64,000 nt of DNA from Ramlibacter sp. PS4R-6 (GCF_037572775.1 NZ_JBBHKA010000001.1:434001-498000); one strand, 5' to 3'; counted from the first letter of the stretch, positions 45,330 through 53,726 are shown. The notes: generated from the letters alone by a model not told the origin. Program-made: numbers and translations.

Positions 45330-45404
45330 CAGGATAACCACCGTTTGTCTCCTCCACCTCCCTTGGTGGATTTAGCCCCCAGCCGCAAGGCCGGGGGCTT
45401 TTTT
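45330..45404 (+). ncRNA. Candidate small RNA with anti-Shine-Dalgarno segment
   Basis: A sigma70 promoter (45294-45323) is followed by about 75 nt that end in a strong intrinsic terminator: AGCCCCC-A-GCC-GCAA-GGC-C-GGGGGCT (45374-45399) then six T residues. Between them the segment GTCTCCTCCACCTCCC (about 45347-45362) is complementary to Shine-Dalgarno sequences and is partly held in a hairpin TCCACC-TCCCTT-GGTGGA (45353-45370). No peptide of note is encoded. It resembles trans-acting small RNAs with CUCC loops, but could also be a premature-termination leader of ilvA, which begins 24 nt downstream. Confidence 0.55.
45374..45404 (+). terminator. Intrinsic terminator upstream of ilvA
   Basis: A stem of seven GC-rich pairs (AGCCCCC/GGGGGCT) extended by GCC/GGC around a GCAA tetraloop, followed by six T residues at 45399-45404. 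It ends the candidate small RNA or attenuates ilvA transcription. Confidence 0.8.
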
Positions 45405-45427
45405 CCGGGCCCTATCATTCCTCGTTA

Positions 45428-46972
45428 ATGAAAAAGCACCTGCAGCCCGCCGACTACTTGAAGAAGATCCTGAACGCGCGCGTGTACGACGTCGCGGTGG
45501 AGTCGGCGCTCGAACCCGCGAAGAACCTCAGCCGCCGCCTGCACAACAAGGTGCTGCTCAAGCGCGAGGACCAGCAGGCGGTGTTCTCGTTCAAGCTGCG
45601 CGGCGCGTACAACAAGATGGCGCAGCTGCCGCCCGAGCAGCTCAAGCGCGGCGTCATCTGCGCATCGGCCGGCAACCATGCCCAGGGCGTCGCCATGTCG
45701 GCGCATCGCATGGGCGTGCGCGCGGTGATCGTGATGCCGGTGACCACGCCGCAGGTGAAGGTCGACGCGGTGAAGGGCCTCGGCGGCGAGGTCGTGCTGG
45801 TCGGCGACAGCTACTCCGACGCCTACCAGCACGCGCTGAAGCTGCAGGAAGCGCAGGGCCTGACCTTCGTGCACCCGTTCGACGACCCGGACGTGATCGC
45901 GGGCCAGGGCACGATCGCGATGGAGATCCTGCGCCAGCACCAGGGCCCGCTCGACGCGGTGTTCGTCGCGATCGGCGGCGGCGGGCTGGTCTCGGGCGTC
46001 GCGAGCTACATCAAGGCCGTGCGCCCCGAGATCAAGGTCATCGGCGTGCAGATGAACGACTCGGACGCGATGCTGCGCTCGGTCACGGCGAAAAAGCGCA
46101 TGACGCTGGACGACGTCGGCCTGTTCGCCGACGGCACCGCCGTCAAGCTGGTGGGCGAAGAGACGTTCCGCCTCGCGCGCGAACTCGTCGACGAGTTCAT
46201 CGTGGTCGACACCGATGCCGCCTGCGCCGCGATCAAGGACATCTTCATCGACACGCGCAGCATCGTCGAGCCCTCGGGCGCGCTCGCGGTCGCCGCGATC
46301 AAGCAGTACGTCGCCGAGAAGAAGACCAAGGGCGAGACCTACGCGGCGATCCTGTGCGGCGCCAACATGAATTTCGACCGGCTGCGCTTCGTGGCCGAGC
46401 GCGCGGAAGTGGGCGAGGAGCGAGAGGCGCTTTTCGCCGTCACGATGCCGGAGGAGCGCGGCAGCTTCCGCCGCTTCCTCGAGGTGATCGGCGCATTGCC
46501 GGGCGGCGCGCGCAACGTCACCGAGTTCAACTACCGCATCAGCGACGCCAGCCAGGCGCACGTGTTCGTGGGCCTTACGACGCACGGCAAGGGCGAGTCG
46601 GCGCGCATCGCGTCCAACTTCATCAAGCACGGCTTCGCCACCGTGGACCTCACGCATGACGACCTCGCGAAGGAACACGTGCGCTACATGGTGGGTGGCC
46701 TCTCGCCGCTGGCGCACGACGAGCGCCTCTTGCGCTTCGTGTTCCCGGAGCGGCCGGGGGCGCTCACGAAGTTCCTCACGCACATGCGGCCCACCTGGAA
46801 CATCTCGCTCTTCCATTACCGCAACCAGGGCGCCGACTACGGCAAGATCCTCGTGGGCATGCAGGTGCCCAAGAGTGACACCAAGGCCTTCAATTCCTTC
46901 CTCGCGACGCTGGGCTATCCCTACGTCGAGGAGACGGACAACCCCGCCTACCGCCTGTTCCTGCGCTCCTGA
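45428..46972 (+). CDS. ilvA: Threonine ammonia-lyase, biosynthetic
   Basis: A 514-residue PLP enzyme of the long, allosteric class. The PLP lysine is K56 in AVFSFKLRGAYNKM, the phosphate loop is in VAIGGGGLVSGV and SAGNHAQGVAMSA contacts the cofactor. The C-terminal third has two ACT-like regulatory domains (RGSFRRFLEVIGA... and LRFVFPERPGALTKFL...) for isoleucine feedback. It deaminates threonine to 2-oxobutanoate, the first step toward isoleucine. There is no Shine-Dalgarno before the ATG; TATCAT at 45413-45418 lies 9 nt upstream. The terminator at 45374-45404 precedes it. Confidence 0.95.
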   Translation: MKKHLQPADYLKKILNARVYDVAVESALEPAKNLSRRLHNKVLLKREDQQAVFSFKLRGAYNKMAQLPPEQLKRGVICASAGNHAQGVAMSAHRMGVRAVIVMPVTTPQVKVDAVKGLGGEVVLVGDSYSDAYQHALKLQEAQGLTFVHPFDDPDVIAGQGTIAMEILRQHQGPLDAVFVAIGGGGLVSGVASYIKAVRPEIKVIGVQMNDSDAMLRSVTAKKRMTLDDVGLFADGTAVKLVGEETFRLARELVDEFIVVDTDAACAAIKDIFIDTRSIVEPSGALAVAAIKQYVAEKKTKGETYAAILCGANMNFDRLRFVAERAEVGEEREALFAVTMPEERGSFRRFLEVIGALPGGARNVTEFNYRISDASQAHVFVGLTTHGKGESARIASNFIKHGFATVDLTHDDLAKEHVRYMVGGLSPLAHDERLLRFVFPERPGALTKFLTHMRPTWNISLFHYRNQGADYGKILVGMQVPKSDTKAFNSFLATLGYPYVEETDNPAYRLFLRS

Positions 46973-46983
46973 GCGCCGCGCGC

Positions 46984-47790
46984 ATGGACCTGCTGCGCCA
47001 GTACCTCGTCGCCGTCCAGTTCTTCACGCGCGTGCCCGTGACCGGGCCGCTCGCGCAGTGGGCCGACTGGTCGCCCGAGCAGCTGCGCGCGAGCGCCGCG
47101 CACTTCCCCGGTGTCGGCTGGCTCGTGGCGCTGGTCGCGTGCATGGCCTTCGCGCTGCTCGGCGTGGTGCTTCACGGCAGCGTGTTCGTGCCGCTCGTCG
47201 CCGCCATCGGCTGCACCATCGCCACGCTGCTGCTCACCGGCGCCTTCCATGAGGACGGCCTGGCCGACGTCGCCGACGGCCTGGGCGGCAGCGCCGGGCG
47301 CGAGCAGGCGCTGGCGATCATGAAGGACTCGCGCCTGGGCACCTACGGCGTCGTCGCGGTCGCCATGGCGCTCCTGATGAAAGTCGCGTTGCTCGCCGTG
47401 CTCGGCGGCCAGTCGGCAGCCGGCGTGCTCGTCGCCCTCTTCGCGGCGCACACCGTGTCGCGATTCGCGCCGCTGGTGGTGACGAGCCGCCTGCCCTACA
47501 TCGGCGACGAAAGCACGAGCAAGAGCAAGCCGCTGGCCGACCGCATCGGCAAGCGCGAGCTGTGGATCGCGGCGATGTGGTGCGTGCCGCCGCTGGCGCT
47601 GGCCGTCGTGGTGCGCGGCTTCGCCTTCGCGATCTTCGGCGTACTGCTGGTCGCGGCGGCGTGGTGGGCGATGCAGCGCCTGTTCGTGCGGCGCCTGCAG
47701 GGCTTCACCGGCGATTGCCTGGGCGCGACGCAGCAGGTGTGCGAGATCGCGTTCTACCTGGGCGCCGCGATCGCCTTCGCGTTCGGCTGA
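46984..47790 (+). CDS. cobS: Adenosylcobinamide-GDP ribazoletransferase
   Basis: A 268-residue integral membrane enzyme. The conserved acidic motif is in TGAFHEDGLADVADGLGG, with KDSRLGTYG following, and about six hydrophobic segments. It joins alpha-ribazole to adenosylcobinamide-GDP, the last step of nucleotide-loop assembly in cobalamin synthesis. It starts 11 bp after ilvA and may be co-transcribed. No other cob gene is in the window and no cobalamin riboswitch is visible upstream. Confidence 0.93.
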   Translation: MDLLRQYLVAVQFFTRVPVTGPLAQWADWSPEQLRASAAHFPGVGWLVALVACMAFALLGVVLHGSVFVPLVAAIGCTIATLLLTGAFHEDGLADVADGLGGSAGREQALAIMKDSRLGTYGVVAVAMALLMKVALLAVLGGQSAAGVLVALFAAHTVSRFAPLVVTSRLPYIGDESTSKSKPLADRIGKRELWIAAMWCVPPLALAVVVRGFAFAIFGVLLVAAAWWAMQRLFVRRLQGFTGDCLGATQQVCEIAFYLGAAIAFAFG

Positions 47791-48231
47791 TCAGCGCTTC
47801 AGCGGCAATTCGAGCGTGACGGCCGGCGGCGCCTGCAGGTTCGCCGCGAGCGTCGCGCGGCGCGGGTCGACTGACTTCAGCACCAGGTTCTCGTCGATGG
47901 GCGCGCCGACGCGGTACGGCTTGGGCGGCTTGCCGTCGACTGCGATGAGCGCGGCGCCGCCGCCGTCGGGCTCGGCCACCACGCCCTGCAGGGCGAAGCG
48001 GCTGGACAGGCTGGCGATGGGCGCGGCGGCAGCGCCGGGCGCCGCGCCCAGCAGGCGGGCCGTCGCGGCAGGGTCCGGAACCGCCGCACTGCGCGCGATC
48101 GGCGCGACGGGCGAGCCCGATCCCGCACTGCTGAGCTTCATGCCCCAGTACACCGCGCTTGCGGCGACCAGCCCCCACACCACGAACGTGGCGCCGGCCA
48201 CGGCCCAGCGGTTGCCCGGATTGCTCACCAT
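47791..48231 (-). CDS. gspC: Type II secretion system protein C (short, GspC-like)
   Basis: From MVSNPGNRW at 48231, 146 residues: a short cytoplasmic N-terminus, one membrane helix (WAVAGATFVVWGLVAASAVYW), an Ala/Pro-rich linker and a homology-region domain (FALQGVVAEPDGGGAALIAVDGKPPKPYRVGAPI). The PDZ or coiled-coil C-terminal domain of classical GspC is absent. It should link the inner-membrane platform to the secretin N0 domain. It is divergent from gspG. A GATAAT hexamer on the minus strand (48239-48244) lies 7 nt from the ATG, suggesting a leaderless message. MIIPRMVSN at 48246 is an alternative start. Confidence 0.85.
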   Translation of the reverse strand: MVSNPGNRWAVAGATFVVWGLVAASAVYWGMKLSSAGSGSPVAPIARSAAVPDPAATARLLGAAPGAAAAPIASLSSRFALQGVVAEPDGGGAALIAVDGKPPKPYRVGAPIDENLVLKSVDPRRATLAANLQAPPAVTLELPLKR

Positions 48232-48238
48232 GCGGGGA

Positions 48239-48246
48239 ATTATCAT
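48239..48246. promoter_or_regulatory. Overlapping -10 elements of the gspC and gspG promoters
   Basis: ATTATCAT reads TATCAT on the plus strand (48241-48246, toward gspG) and GATAAT on the minus strand (48244-48239, toward gspC). The two -10-like hexamers overlap by 4 bp, so polymerase can open only one at a time. No strong -35 is seen for either. Confidence 0.4.
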
Positions 48247-48274
48247 TGAACGGACTTCCGGGCTCCCCCCATCC

Positions 48275-48715
48275 ATGAATCATTTGCACACATCGCTGCG
48301 CCGCGCGGCGCACGCCGGCTTCACGCTCATCGAGATGATGGTCGTGGTCGTGATCATCGGCGTGCTCGCCGCGCTGATCGTCCCGAACGTGCTCGACAAG
48401 CTGGATGACGCCAAGGTCACCGCCGCGCGCACGGACATCAACACCATCAGCCAGGCGCTGAAGTTCTACAAGATCGACAACCAGCGCTACCCCTCGACGC
48501 AGCAGGGGCTGCAGGCGCTCACGGCCAAGCCGACCACGGAACCCGTTCCCGCCAACTGGAAGCCCTACCTCGAGAAGCTTCCCAACGACCCCTGGGGCCG
48601 TCCCTACCAGTACCTCAACCCCGGCGTGAAGGGCGAAGTGGACATCATGTCCTTCGGCGCCGACGGCCAGCCGGGGGGCGAGGGCAAGAATGCGGACATC
48701 GGCAGCTGGCAATAG
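48275..48715 (+). CDS. gspG: Type II secretion major pseudopilin
   Basis: A 146-residue major pseudopilin. The prepilin cleavage site is HAG-FTLIEMMVVVVIIGVLAAL with Glu at +5, and the folded domain has the conserved QRYPSTQQGLQAL, NDPWGRPYQYLNPG and DIMSFGADGQPGGEGKNADIGSW, the calcium-binding loop of GspG. It forms the periplasmic pseudopilus. The ATG at 48275 follows a short leader from TATCAT at 48241-48246. It overlaps gspH by 26 bp. Confidence 0.96.
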   Translation: MNHLHTSLRRAAHAGFTLIEMMVVVVIIGVLAALIVPNVLDKLDDAKVTAARTDINTISQALKFYKIDNQRYPSTQQGLQALTAKPTTEPVPANWKPYLEKLPNDPWGRPYQYLNPGVKGEVDIMSFGADGQPGGEGKNADIGSWQ

Positions 48716-49148
48716 CGCCCGCCGCGCCGGCGCGTTCACGCTCATCGAGCTGCTCGTCGTCGTCGCCATCATCGCCATTGCCGTCGCGGGCGTGAGCTTC
48801 GCGCTGCGCGACTCGGGCGCCACGCAGCTCGAACGCGAGGCGCAACGCCTCGCGGCCCTGTTCGAAGCTGCGCGCGCGCAGTCGCGTGCCAGCGGCGTGC
48901 CGGTCCGCTGGCGCGTGGTCGAAGGAGGTTTCCGCTTCGACGGCGCGCAGCCGGGCACCTTGCCCGAACAGTGGCTCTCGCCCGCAACGCAAGTCAACGG
49001 CAACGCGCTCGTGGTGCTGGGCCCCGAGCCCATCATCGGCCCGCAGCAGGTGCTGGTCGCCTCCAGCGCGGTGCCGGGGCGGCAGTTGCGCATCGCCACC
49101 GACGGCTTGAAACCCTTCCGCGTGAGCGCGGCGGACGCGGGGTCGTGA
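48690..49148 (+). CDS. gspH: Type II secretion minor pseudopilin
   Basis: A 152-residue protein whose N-terminus overlaps the gspG 3' end. The prepilin signal reads RRAGA-FTLIELLVVVAII: Phe at +1 and Glu at +5 are normal, but the residue before the cleavage is Ala instead of the usual Gly (the Gly is at -2). The rest, LEREAQRLAALFEAARAQSRASGVPVRW, is the GspH-type helix. It caps the pseudopilus tip complex with GspI, J and K. Confidence 0.9.
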   Translation: MRTSAAGNSARRAGAFTLIELLVVVAIIAIAVAGVSFALRDSGATQLEREAQRLAALFEAARAQSRASGVPVRWRVVEGGFRFDGAQPGTLPEQWLSPATQVNGNALVVLGPEPIIGPQQVLVASSAVPGRQLRIATDGLKPFRVSAADAGS

Positions 49149-49504
49149 TGCGGCGCGCCCGCGGCTTCACGCTGGTGGAAGTGCTGGTCGCGCTGGCGAT
49201 CGTCGCCATCGCGCTGACCGCGGGCCTGCAGGCCACCGGCGCGCTCGCCAACAACGCGCTGCGGCAGTCCACGGTGCTGCTCGCGCACATCTGCGCCGAG
49301 AACGAACTCGTGAAAGCACGCCTGGCGCGGCAGATGCCCGACATCGGCGATTCGACGGTGGCGTGCGACCAGGCCGGCCGCGAGTTCACGGTGGCGGTGA
49401 GCGTGCGACCCACGCCCAACCCGAGTTTCCGCCGCGTCGACGCGCAGGTGGTCGACGACAACACACCCGTGCTGCGCCTGTCCACCATCGTGGGGCGTTA
49501 CTGA
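49148..49504 (+). CDS. gspI: Type II secretion minor pseudopilin
   Basis: A 118-residue pseudopilin from the ATG at 49148, overlapping the gspH stop (TGATG). The cleavage site is ARG-FTLVEVLVALAIVAIAL with Glu at +5, followed by ALANNALRQSTVLLAHICAENELVKARL, the helical spine and GspI-type variable domain. It nucleates the tip of the pseudopilus with GspJ and GspK. Cys residues in HICAENE and STVACDQ may form a disulfide. Confidence 0.93.
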   Translation: MRRARGFTLVEVLVALAIVAIALTAGLQATGALANNALRQSTVLLAHICAENELVKARLARQMPDIGDSTVACDQAGREFTVAVSVRPTPNPSFRRVDAQVVDDNTPVLRLSTIVGRY

Positions 49505-50208
49505 TGCGGCGCGCGCACGCCGGCTTCACGCTCGTCGAGCTGCTGGTGGCGCTGTTCGCGCTGTCGCTCCTGGCCGTGATGTCCTACCGCGGCATCGACG
49601 GCATGATGCGCGCGCAGGCCAGCACCGAAGCGCGCGCCGACGACGTGCTGACGCTGCAGATCGGCCTGGCGCAATGGGCGGCCGATCTCGACGCGATCGA
49701 GCAGATCCCCGGGTTGAAGGCCATCGAGTGGAACGGCCGCGTGCTCCGCCTCACGCGCCGCAGCACCGCCTCGCCCACCGACGGCCTGCTCGTGGTGGCG
49801 TGGACGCGCCGCATCGTCGGCGACAAGGGCATGTGGCTGCGCTGGCAGTCGCCGCCGGTCACCACGCGCGGCGACATCGAGCAGGCGTGGCAGCGTGCCG
49901 ACCTGTGGTCGCAGAACGCGGGCAGCGACGACCAGGCACGCGAAGTGGCCGTGACGCCGCTGGACGACTGGCAGATCTTCTTCTTCCGCGAGAACGCGTG
50001 GACCAACCCGCAGTCGAGCGACGTCACCTCCGCCAGCATCGCCTCGGTGGCGCGCACGGCGGCGTCCGGTGCGGCAGCAGTCAACCCGACGCAGCAGCCC
50101 GACGGCGTGCGCCTGGTGCTGCAGCTGCCGGCCAACCAGGCGGTCGCGGGCACGATCACGCGCGACTGGGTGCGCCCGCAGGTGACGAACGTGAGGACCT
50201 CGTCGTGA
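49504..50208 (+). CDS. gspJ: Type II secretion minor pseudopilin
   Basis: A 234-residue pseudopilin. The signal HAG-FTLVELLVALFALSLLAVM has Glu at +5, and the GspJ domain has DLDAIEQIPGLKAIEWNGRVLRLTRR and WLRWQSPPVTTRGD. It starts in a TGATG overlap with gspI and ends in a GTGA overlap with gspK. It acts in the tip complex with GspI and GspK. Confidence 0.93.
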   Translation: MRRAHAGFTLVELLVALFALSLLAVMSYRGIDGMMRAQASTEARADDVLTLQIGLAQWAADLDAIEQIPGLKAIEWNGRVLRLTRRSTASPTDGLLVVAWTRRIVGDKGMWLRWQSPPVTTRGDIEQAWQRADLWSQNAGSDDQAREVAVTPLDDWQIFFFRENAWTNPQSSDVTSASIASVARTAASGAAAVNPTQQPDGVRLVLQLPANQAVAGTITRDWVRPQVTNVRTSS

Positions 50209-51215
50209 AGCGCGCGCGCAGCGCCGGCGCGGCCGTGCTGATGGCGATGCTCACCGTCGCCTTCGTCGCGACCATCGCGGCGGCGGCGCTGTGGCAGCAA
50301 TGGCGCGGCATCGAGGTGGAAACGGCCGAGCGTGCGCGTGTGCAGTCGGCGTGGATCCTCACCGGCGCGCTCGACTGGGCGCGGCTGCTGCTGCGCGAGG
50401 ACCAGACCGGCGCGAGCGCCGGCGGCGCCGACCACCTGGGCGAGCCCTGGGCCGTGCCCTTGCAGGAGGCGCGCCTGTCGAGCTTCCTCGCCGCCGACCG
50501 CAACAACACCAGCACCGACTTCGGCCCCGAAGTGATGGACGCGTTCCTTTCGGGGCAGATCGTCGACCTGCAGTCGCTGATGAACGTCAACAACCTGGTG
50601 AACGACACCGGGCAGGTGAGCGACGACGACGTGAAGGCGTTCGAGCGCCTGTTCGCCCTGCTCAACCTGCCGGCGAATGAATTGACGAAGCTGGTCGAAA
50701 ACCTGCGCTTCTCGATCGCGGCGGGGCAGGTGACGCCCAGCCCGATGCAGGCGCCGCTGCGGCCGCAGCGCGTGACCGACCTGGTGTGGTTGGGGCTGAG
50801 CGCGCAGACTGTCGCCGTGCTCGAGCCCTATGTCACGCTGCTGCCGGGGCGCCGCGCCGTCAACGCCAACACCGCCGCCGCCGAAGTGATCGCCGCCGCC
50901 GGCGACATCGACCTGTCCGACGCGCAGCGCCTGGTGCAGGTGCGGCAGGCGGCGTATTTCAAGACGGTGTCCGACATCCAGCAGCACCTGGCCCCCGGCG
51001 AGCAGCTGCCCGACAACGCCCTCACCTACCGCTCCGATTTCTTCGAGGTGCGCGCGCGCCTGCGCCTGGACAAGCTGGTCGTGGAGGAGCGCTCGGTGTT
51101 GCGCCGCGACCTCACCCCGCAGTCGCAAGGGCCCAGCATCAGCGTGCTGCGGCGCGAGCGCGGCGCCGTGGACCCGACGACGATGGCGCGCCTGGCGATG
51201 GCCGGGCAGCGATGA
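50205..51215 (+). CDS. gspK: Type II secretion minor pseudopilin
   Basis: A 336-residue protein starting at a GTG that overlaps the gspJ stop. The short prepilin-like N-terminus SAG-AAVLMAMLTVAFVATIAAA lacks the +5 Glu, as is normal for GspK, and the large alpha-helical domain has the conserved VDLQSLMNVNNLVN, the hydrophobic TLLPGRRAVNANTAAAEVIAA segment and DFFEVRARLRL. It caps the pseudopilus and probably sets its length. Confidence 0.92.
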   Translation: MKRARSAGAAVLMAMLTVAFVATIAAAALWQQWRGIEVETAERARVQSAWILTGALDWARLLLREDQTGASAGGADHLGEPWAVPLQEARLSSFLAADRNNTSTDFGPEVMDAFLSGQIVDLQSLMNVNNLVNDTGQVSDDDVKAFERLFALLNLPANELTKLVENLRFSIAAGQVTPSPMQAPLRPQRVTDLVWLGLSAQTVAVLEPYVTLLPGRRAVNANTAAAEVIAAAGDIDLSDAQRLVQVRQAAYFKTVSDIQQHLAPGEQLPDNALTYRSDFFEVRARLRLDKLVVEERSVLRRDLTPQSQGPSISVLRRERGAVDPTTMARLAMAGQR

Positions 51216-51231
51216 TGAGCACCGCCCTTCC

Positions 51232-51237
51232 TACAAT
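51232..51237 (+). promoter_or_regulatory. Possible internal -10 before gspL
   Basis: TACAAT, 9 nt upstream of the gspL ATG, in the 31 bp gspK-gspL gap, which is one of the few gaps in the cluster. No -35 was recognised. It may drive a secondary transcript of gspL-M-N-D-E. Confidence 0.3.
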
Positions 51238-51246
51238 GCCCCCTCC

Positions 51247-52446
51247 ATGAGCGCCCTCGTCGTCGTCCTTCCGCCCGCGCCCGGCTCCGAGTTCGCGTAC
51301 GTCGTGACCAACGACGGCGTGCACGCGGCGCGGCACGGCAGTGCGCAGGCGCAACTGCTGCCCCTGCCCGCGCAGGCCGGCAGCGAGATCGTGGCAGTGG
51401 TGCCCATTGCCAAGCTGTCGTGGCACCGGGTCGATTTGCCCAAGGGCGTGGGGCCGCGCTCGCCGCGCCTGCGCGCCGTGCTCGAAGGCCTGCTCGAGGA
51501 GCGCCTGCTCGACGAGCCCGAGACGCTGCACTTCGCGCTGCAGCCGCAGGCTCGCGCCGAATCCGCGGCCTGGGTCGCCACGTGCGAGCGTGAATGGCTG
51601 CGCGATGCGCTGCAGGCGCTGGAAAACGCGGGCCGGCCCGTCACGCGCATCGTCCCCGAATTCGCGCCGCAGGCGCAGCCGGCGCTGTACGCCATCGGCG
51701 ACCCCGACGACGCCGTGCTGGTGGCCGTCACGCCCGACGGCGTCACGCCGTTGCCGCTGGCCTCCGCCGCGCTGGCGCTGCTGCCATCGCTGCCCGCAGA
51801 CACCGCGCTCGTGTCCGAGCCGGCCGTCGCGGCGCTGGCCGAACAGGTGCTGCAGCACCCACCCGTACTGCAGCAGTCCCCCGAGCGCTGGGTGCGCGCC
51901 GCGCAGTCCGACTGGGACCTCGCGCAGTTCGACCTGTCGAGTTCCGGCGGCGCCCGCACCCTGAAGAAGGCCGGCGCACTGTGGGCCGACGTGGTCGCCT
52001 CGCCGCAGTGGCGGCCGGCGCGCTGGGGCGCGCTGGTCCTCATCGTGCTCAACCTCGTGGCGCTCAACGCCTTCGCCTGGCGCGAGCGCTCGGCCATCGA
52101 AGGCAAACGCGAGGCGATGCGGCGCTCGCTCACGCAGGCCTTTCCCGAGGTGAAGGTGGTGGTCGACGCCCCGGTGCAGATGGAGCGCGAAGTGGCCGCC
52201 CTGCGCCAGGCCACCGGCGCCGTGTCGGGGCGCGACCTCGAAGCCATGCTGGCGGCGCTCGCAGCATCGCTGCCGCCGCAACGCGCCCTCGGCGCGCTCG
52301 ACTATGCCAACGGCGAGCTGCGCGTGCGCGGGCTCGGGCTCGGCCCCGAGGAAGCGCGCAACGTGGCCGCCGCGATGCGCTCGCGCGGCTACAACACGGC
52401 CGTCACGGGCGACCTGCTGGTGGTCACGCCGGAGGCGGGCGCATGA
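51247..52446 (+). CDS. gspL: Type II secretion inner-membrane platform protein L
   Basis: A 399-residue protein with an actin-like cytoplasmic N-terminal domain (LVVVLPPAPGSEF... WHRVDLPKGVGPRSPRLRAVLEGLLEERLL), one membrane helix (WGALVLIVLNLVALNAFAW at about residues 258-278) and a periplasmic ferredoxin-like domain. It couples the GspE ATPase to GspM and the platform. It starts 31 bp after gspK and overlaps gspM as ATGA. Confidence 0.93.
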   Translation: MSALVVVLPPAPGSEFAYVVTNDGVHAARHGSAQAQLLPLPAQAGSEIVAVVPIAKLSWHRVDLPKGVGPRSPRLRAVLEGLLEERLLDEPETLHFALQPQARAESAAWVATCEREWLRDALQALENAGRPVTRIVPEFAPQAQPALYAIGDPDDAVLVAVTPDGVTPLPLASAALALLPSLPADTALVSEPAVAALAEQVLQHPPVLQQSPERWVRAAQSDWDLAQFDLSSSGGARTLKKAGALWADVVASPQWRPARWGALVLIVLNLVALNAFAWRERSAIEGKREAMRRSLTQAFPEVKVVVDAPVQMEREVAALRQATGAVSGRDLEAMLAALAASLPPQRALGALDYANGELRVRGLGLGPEEARNVAAAMRSRGYNTAVTGDLLVVTPEAGA

Positions 52447-52928
52447 ACGCCGCCGTGCAAGCCCTGCGCGCGCGCTGGGCCGCGCTCGCGCCGCGCGAGA
52501 AGGCGATGGTCGCGGCCGCCGTGGCCGTGGTCGCGTTCGCGCTGGTGTGGGTGCTGGCGATCGGCCCGGCGCTGGCCACCTTGCGCGGCGCCGAGGAACA
52601 ACGCCGCGCGCTCGACCTGCAGGTGCAACACATGGCCAACCTGCAGGCGCAGGCCCAGTCGCTGCAGTCGCAGCCCAAGCTCGGGCGCGACGAGGCCGTG
52701 CGCCAACTGGAGCTGTCCGTGCGCCAGCGCCTGGGCACGACGGCGCGCGTGCTGATCTCGGGCGACCGCGTGACGGTCACGCTCGCCGGCACGCAGGCCG
52801 ATGCGCTGGCGCAGTGGCTGGCGCAGGCGCGCGCCACCGCGCGCTCGCTGCCGGCCGAGGCGCACCTGACCCGCAACGCCGGCGGCACCTGGGAAGGCAA
52901 CATCGTGCTGGCCCTGCCGCGGCCCTGA
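52443..52928 (+). CDS. gspM: Type II secretion inner-membrane platform protein M
   Basis: A 161-residue bitopic protein: a short N-terminal cytoplasmic part, membrane helix MVAAAVAVVAFALVWVLAIGPALATL, then a coiled coil (EEQRRALDLQVQHMANLQAQAQSLQ) and a ferredoxin-like periplasmic domain ending RNAGGTWEGNIVLALPRP. It dimerises with GspL. ATG overlaps the gspL stop. Confidence 0.9.
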   Translation: MNAAVQALRARWAALAPREKAMVAAAVAVVAFALVWVLAIGPALATLRGAEEQRRALDLQVQHMANLQAQAQSLQSQPKLGRDEAVRQLELSVRQRLGTTARVLISGDRVTVTLAGTQADALAQWLAQARATARSLPAEAHLTRNAGGTWEGNIVLALPRP

Positions 52929-52931
52929 AGC

Positions 52932-53726
52932 TTGGCAGCGCCGGCACCCCTCGCACCGCTGCGCAACCCGTGGCCCTGGGCCGCGGCCGGCATCGTCCTC
53001 GGCCTGGTCCTCGCCGTCCTGCTCTTCCTTCCCGCCAGCTGGCTGGCCGCGCGTGTCGCGGGCGCCACCGAGGGCCGCGTGCAGCTCGCCGACGCGCAGG
53101 GCTCGCTGTGGAACGGCTCCGCGACGCTGCTGCTCACGGGCGGTACGGGCAGCAACGACAGCCTGGCGCTGCCCACGCCCGTCGAATGGCGCATCCGCCC
53201 GCGCTGGAACGGCGCGGCGATCGAGCTGGCCACCGCCTGCTGCACGCGCGAGCCGGTCGCGCTGCGCGTGCACGCGGGCTGGCGCCGCGTGGAGGTGGAC
53301 GTCGCGGACGGGCGCTCGCAATGGCCCGCGGCGCTGCTCGCCGGCCTGGGCACGCCGTGGAACACGCTCCAGCTCGACGGTGACTTGCAGCTGGCAACGC
53401 AAGGCCTGTCAGTAGAATGGGCCGAAGGCCGCCTGGCCCTTGCCGGACGGGCCGAACTGGTGGCGCAACGCATGGCGTCGCGCCTGTCGACCTTGAGGCC
53501 CATGGGAAGCTATCGCATGACGGTCAGCGGCGGCGCGACACCGAACCTGCAACTGGAAACGCTCGATGGCGCACTGCAATTGAGCGGCACCGGCCAGTGG
53601 GTCGGTTCCAGGCTGCATTTCAACGGTGTCGCCACCGCGGCGCCCGGCCGCGAGGAAGCCCTCGCGAACCTGCTGAACATCATCGGGCGGCGCAACGGCG
53701 CACGCTCCATCATCTCGATTGGATAG
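52932..53726 (+). CDS. gspN: Type II secretion protein N
   Basis: A 264-residue protein with one N-terminal membrane helix (PWPWAAAGIVLGLVLAVLLFL) and a beta-rich periplasmic region (ADAQGSLWNGSATLLL, WRIRPRWNGAAIELA). The only available start after the gspM stop is a TTG at 52932, 3 nt downstream, which suggests translational coupling. GspN is an accessory, non-universal component whose role is not settled. The sequence RLHFNGVATAAPGREEALANLLNIIGRRNG near the end is typical. Confidence 0.87.
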   Translation: MAAPAPLAPLRNPWPWAAAGIVLGLVLAVLLFLPASWLAARVAGATEGRVQLADAQGSLWNGSATLLLTGGTGSNDSLALPTPVEWRIRPRWNGAAIELATACCTREPVALRVHAGWRRVEVDVADGRSQWPAALLAGLGTPWNTLQLDGDLQLATQGLSVEWAEGRLALAGRAELVAQRMASRLSTLRPMGSYRMTVSGGATPNLQLETLDGALQLSGTGQWVGSRLHFNGVATAAPGREEALANLLNIIGRRNGARSIISIG

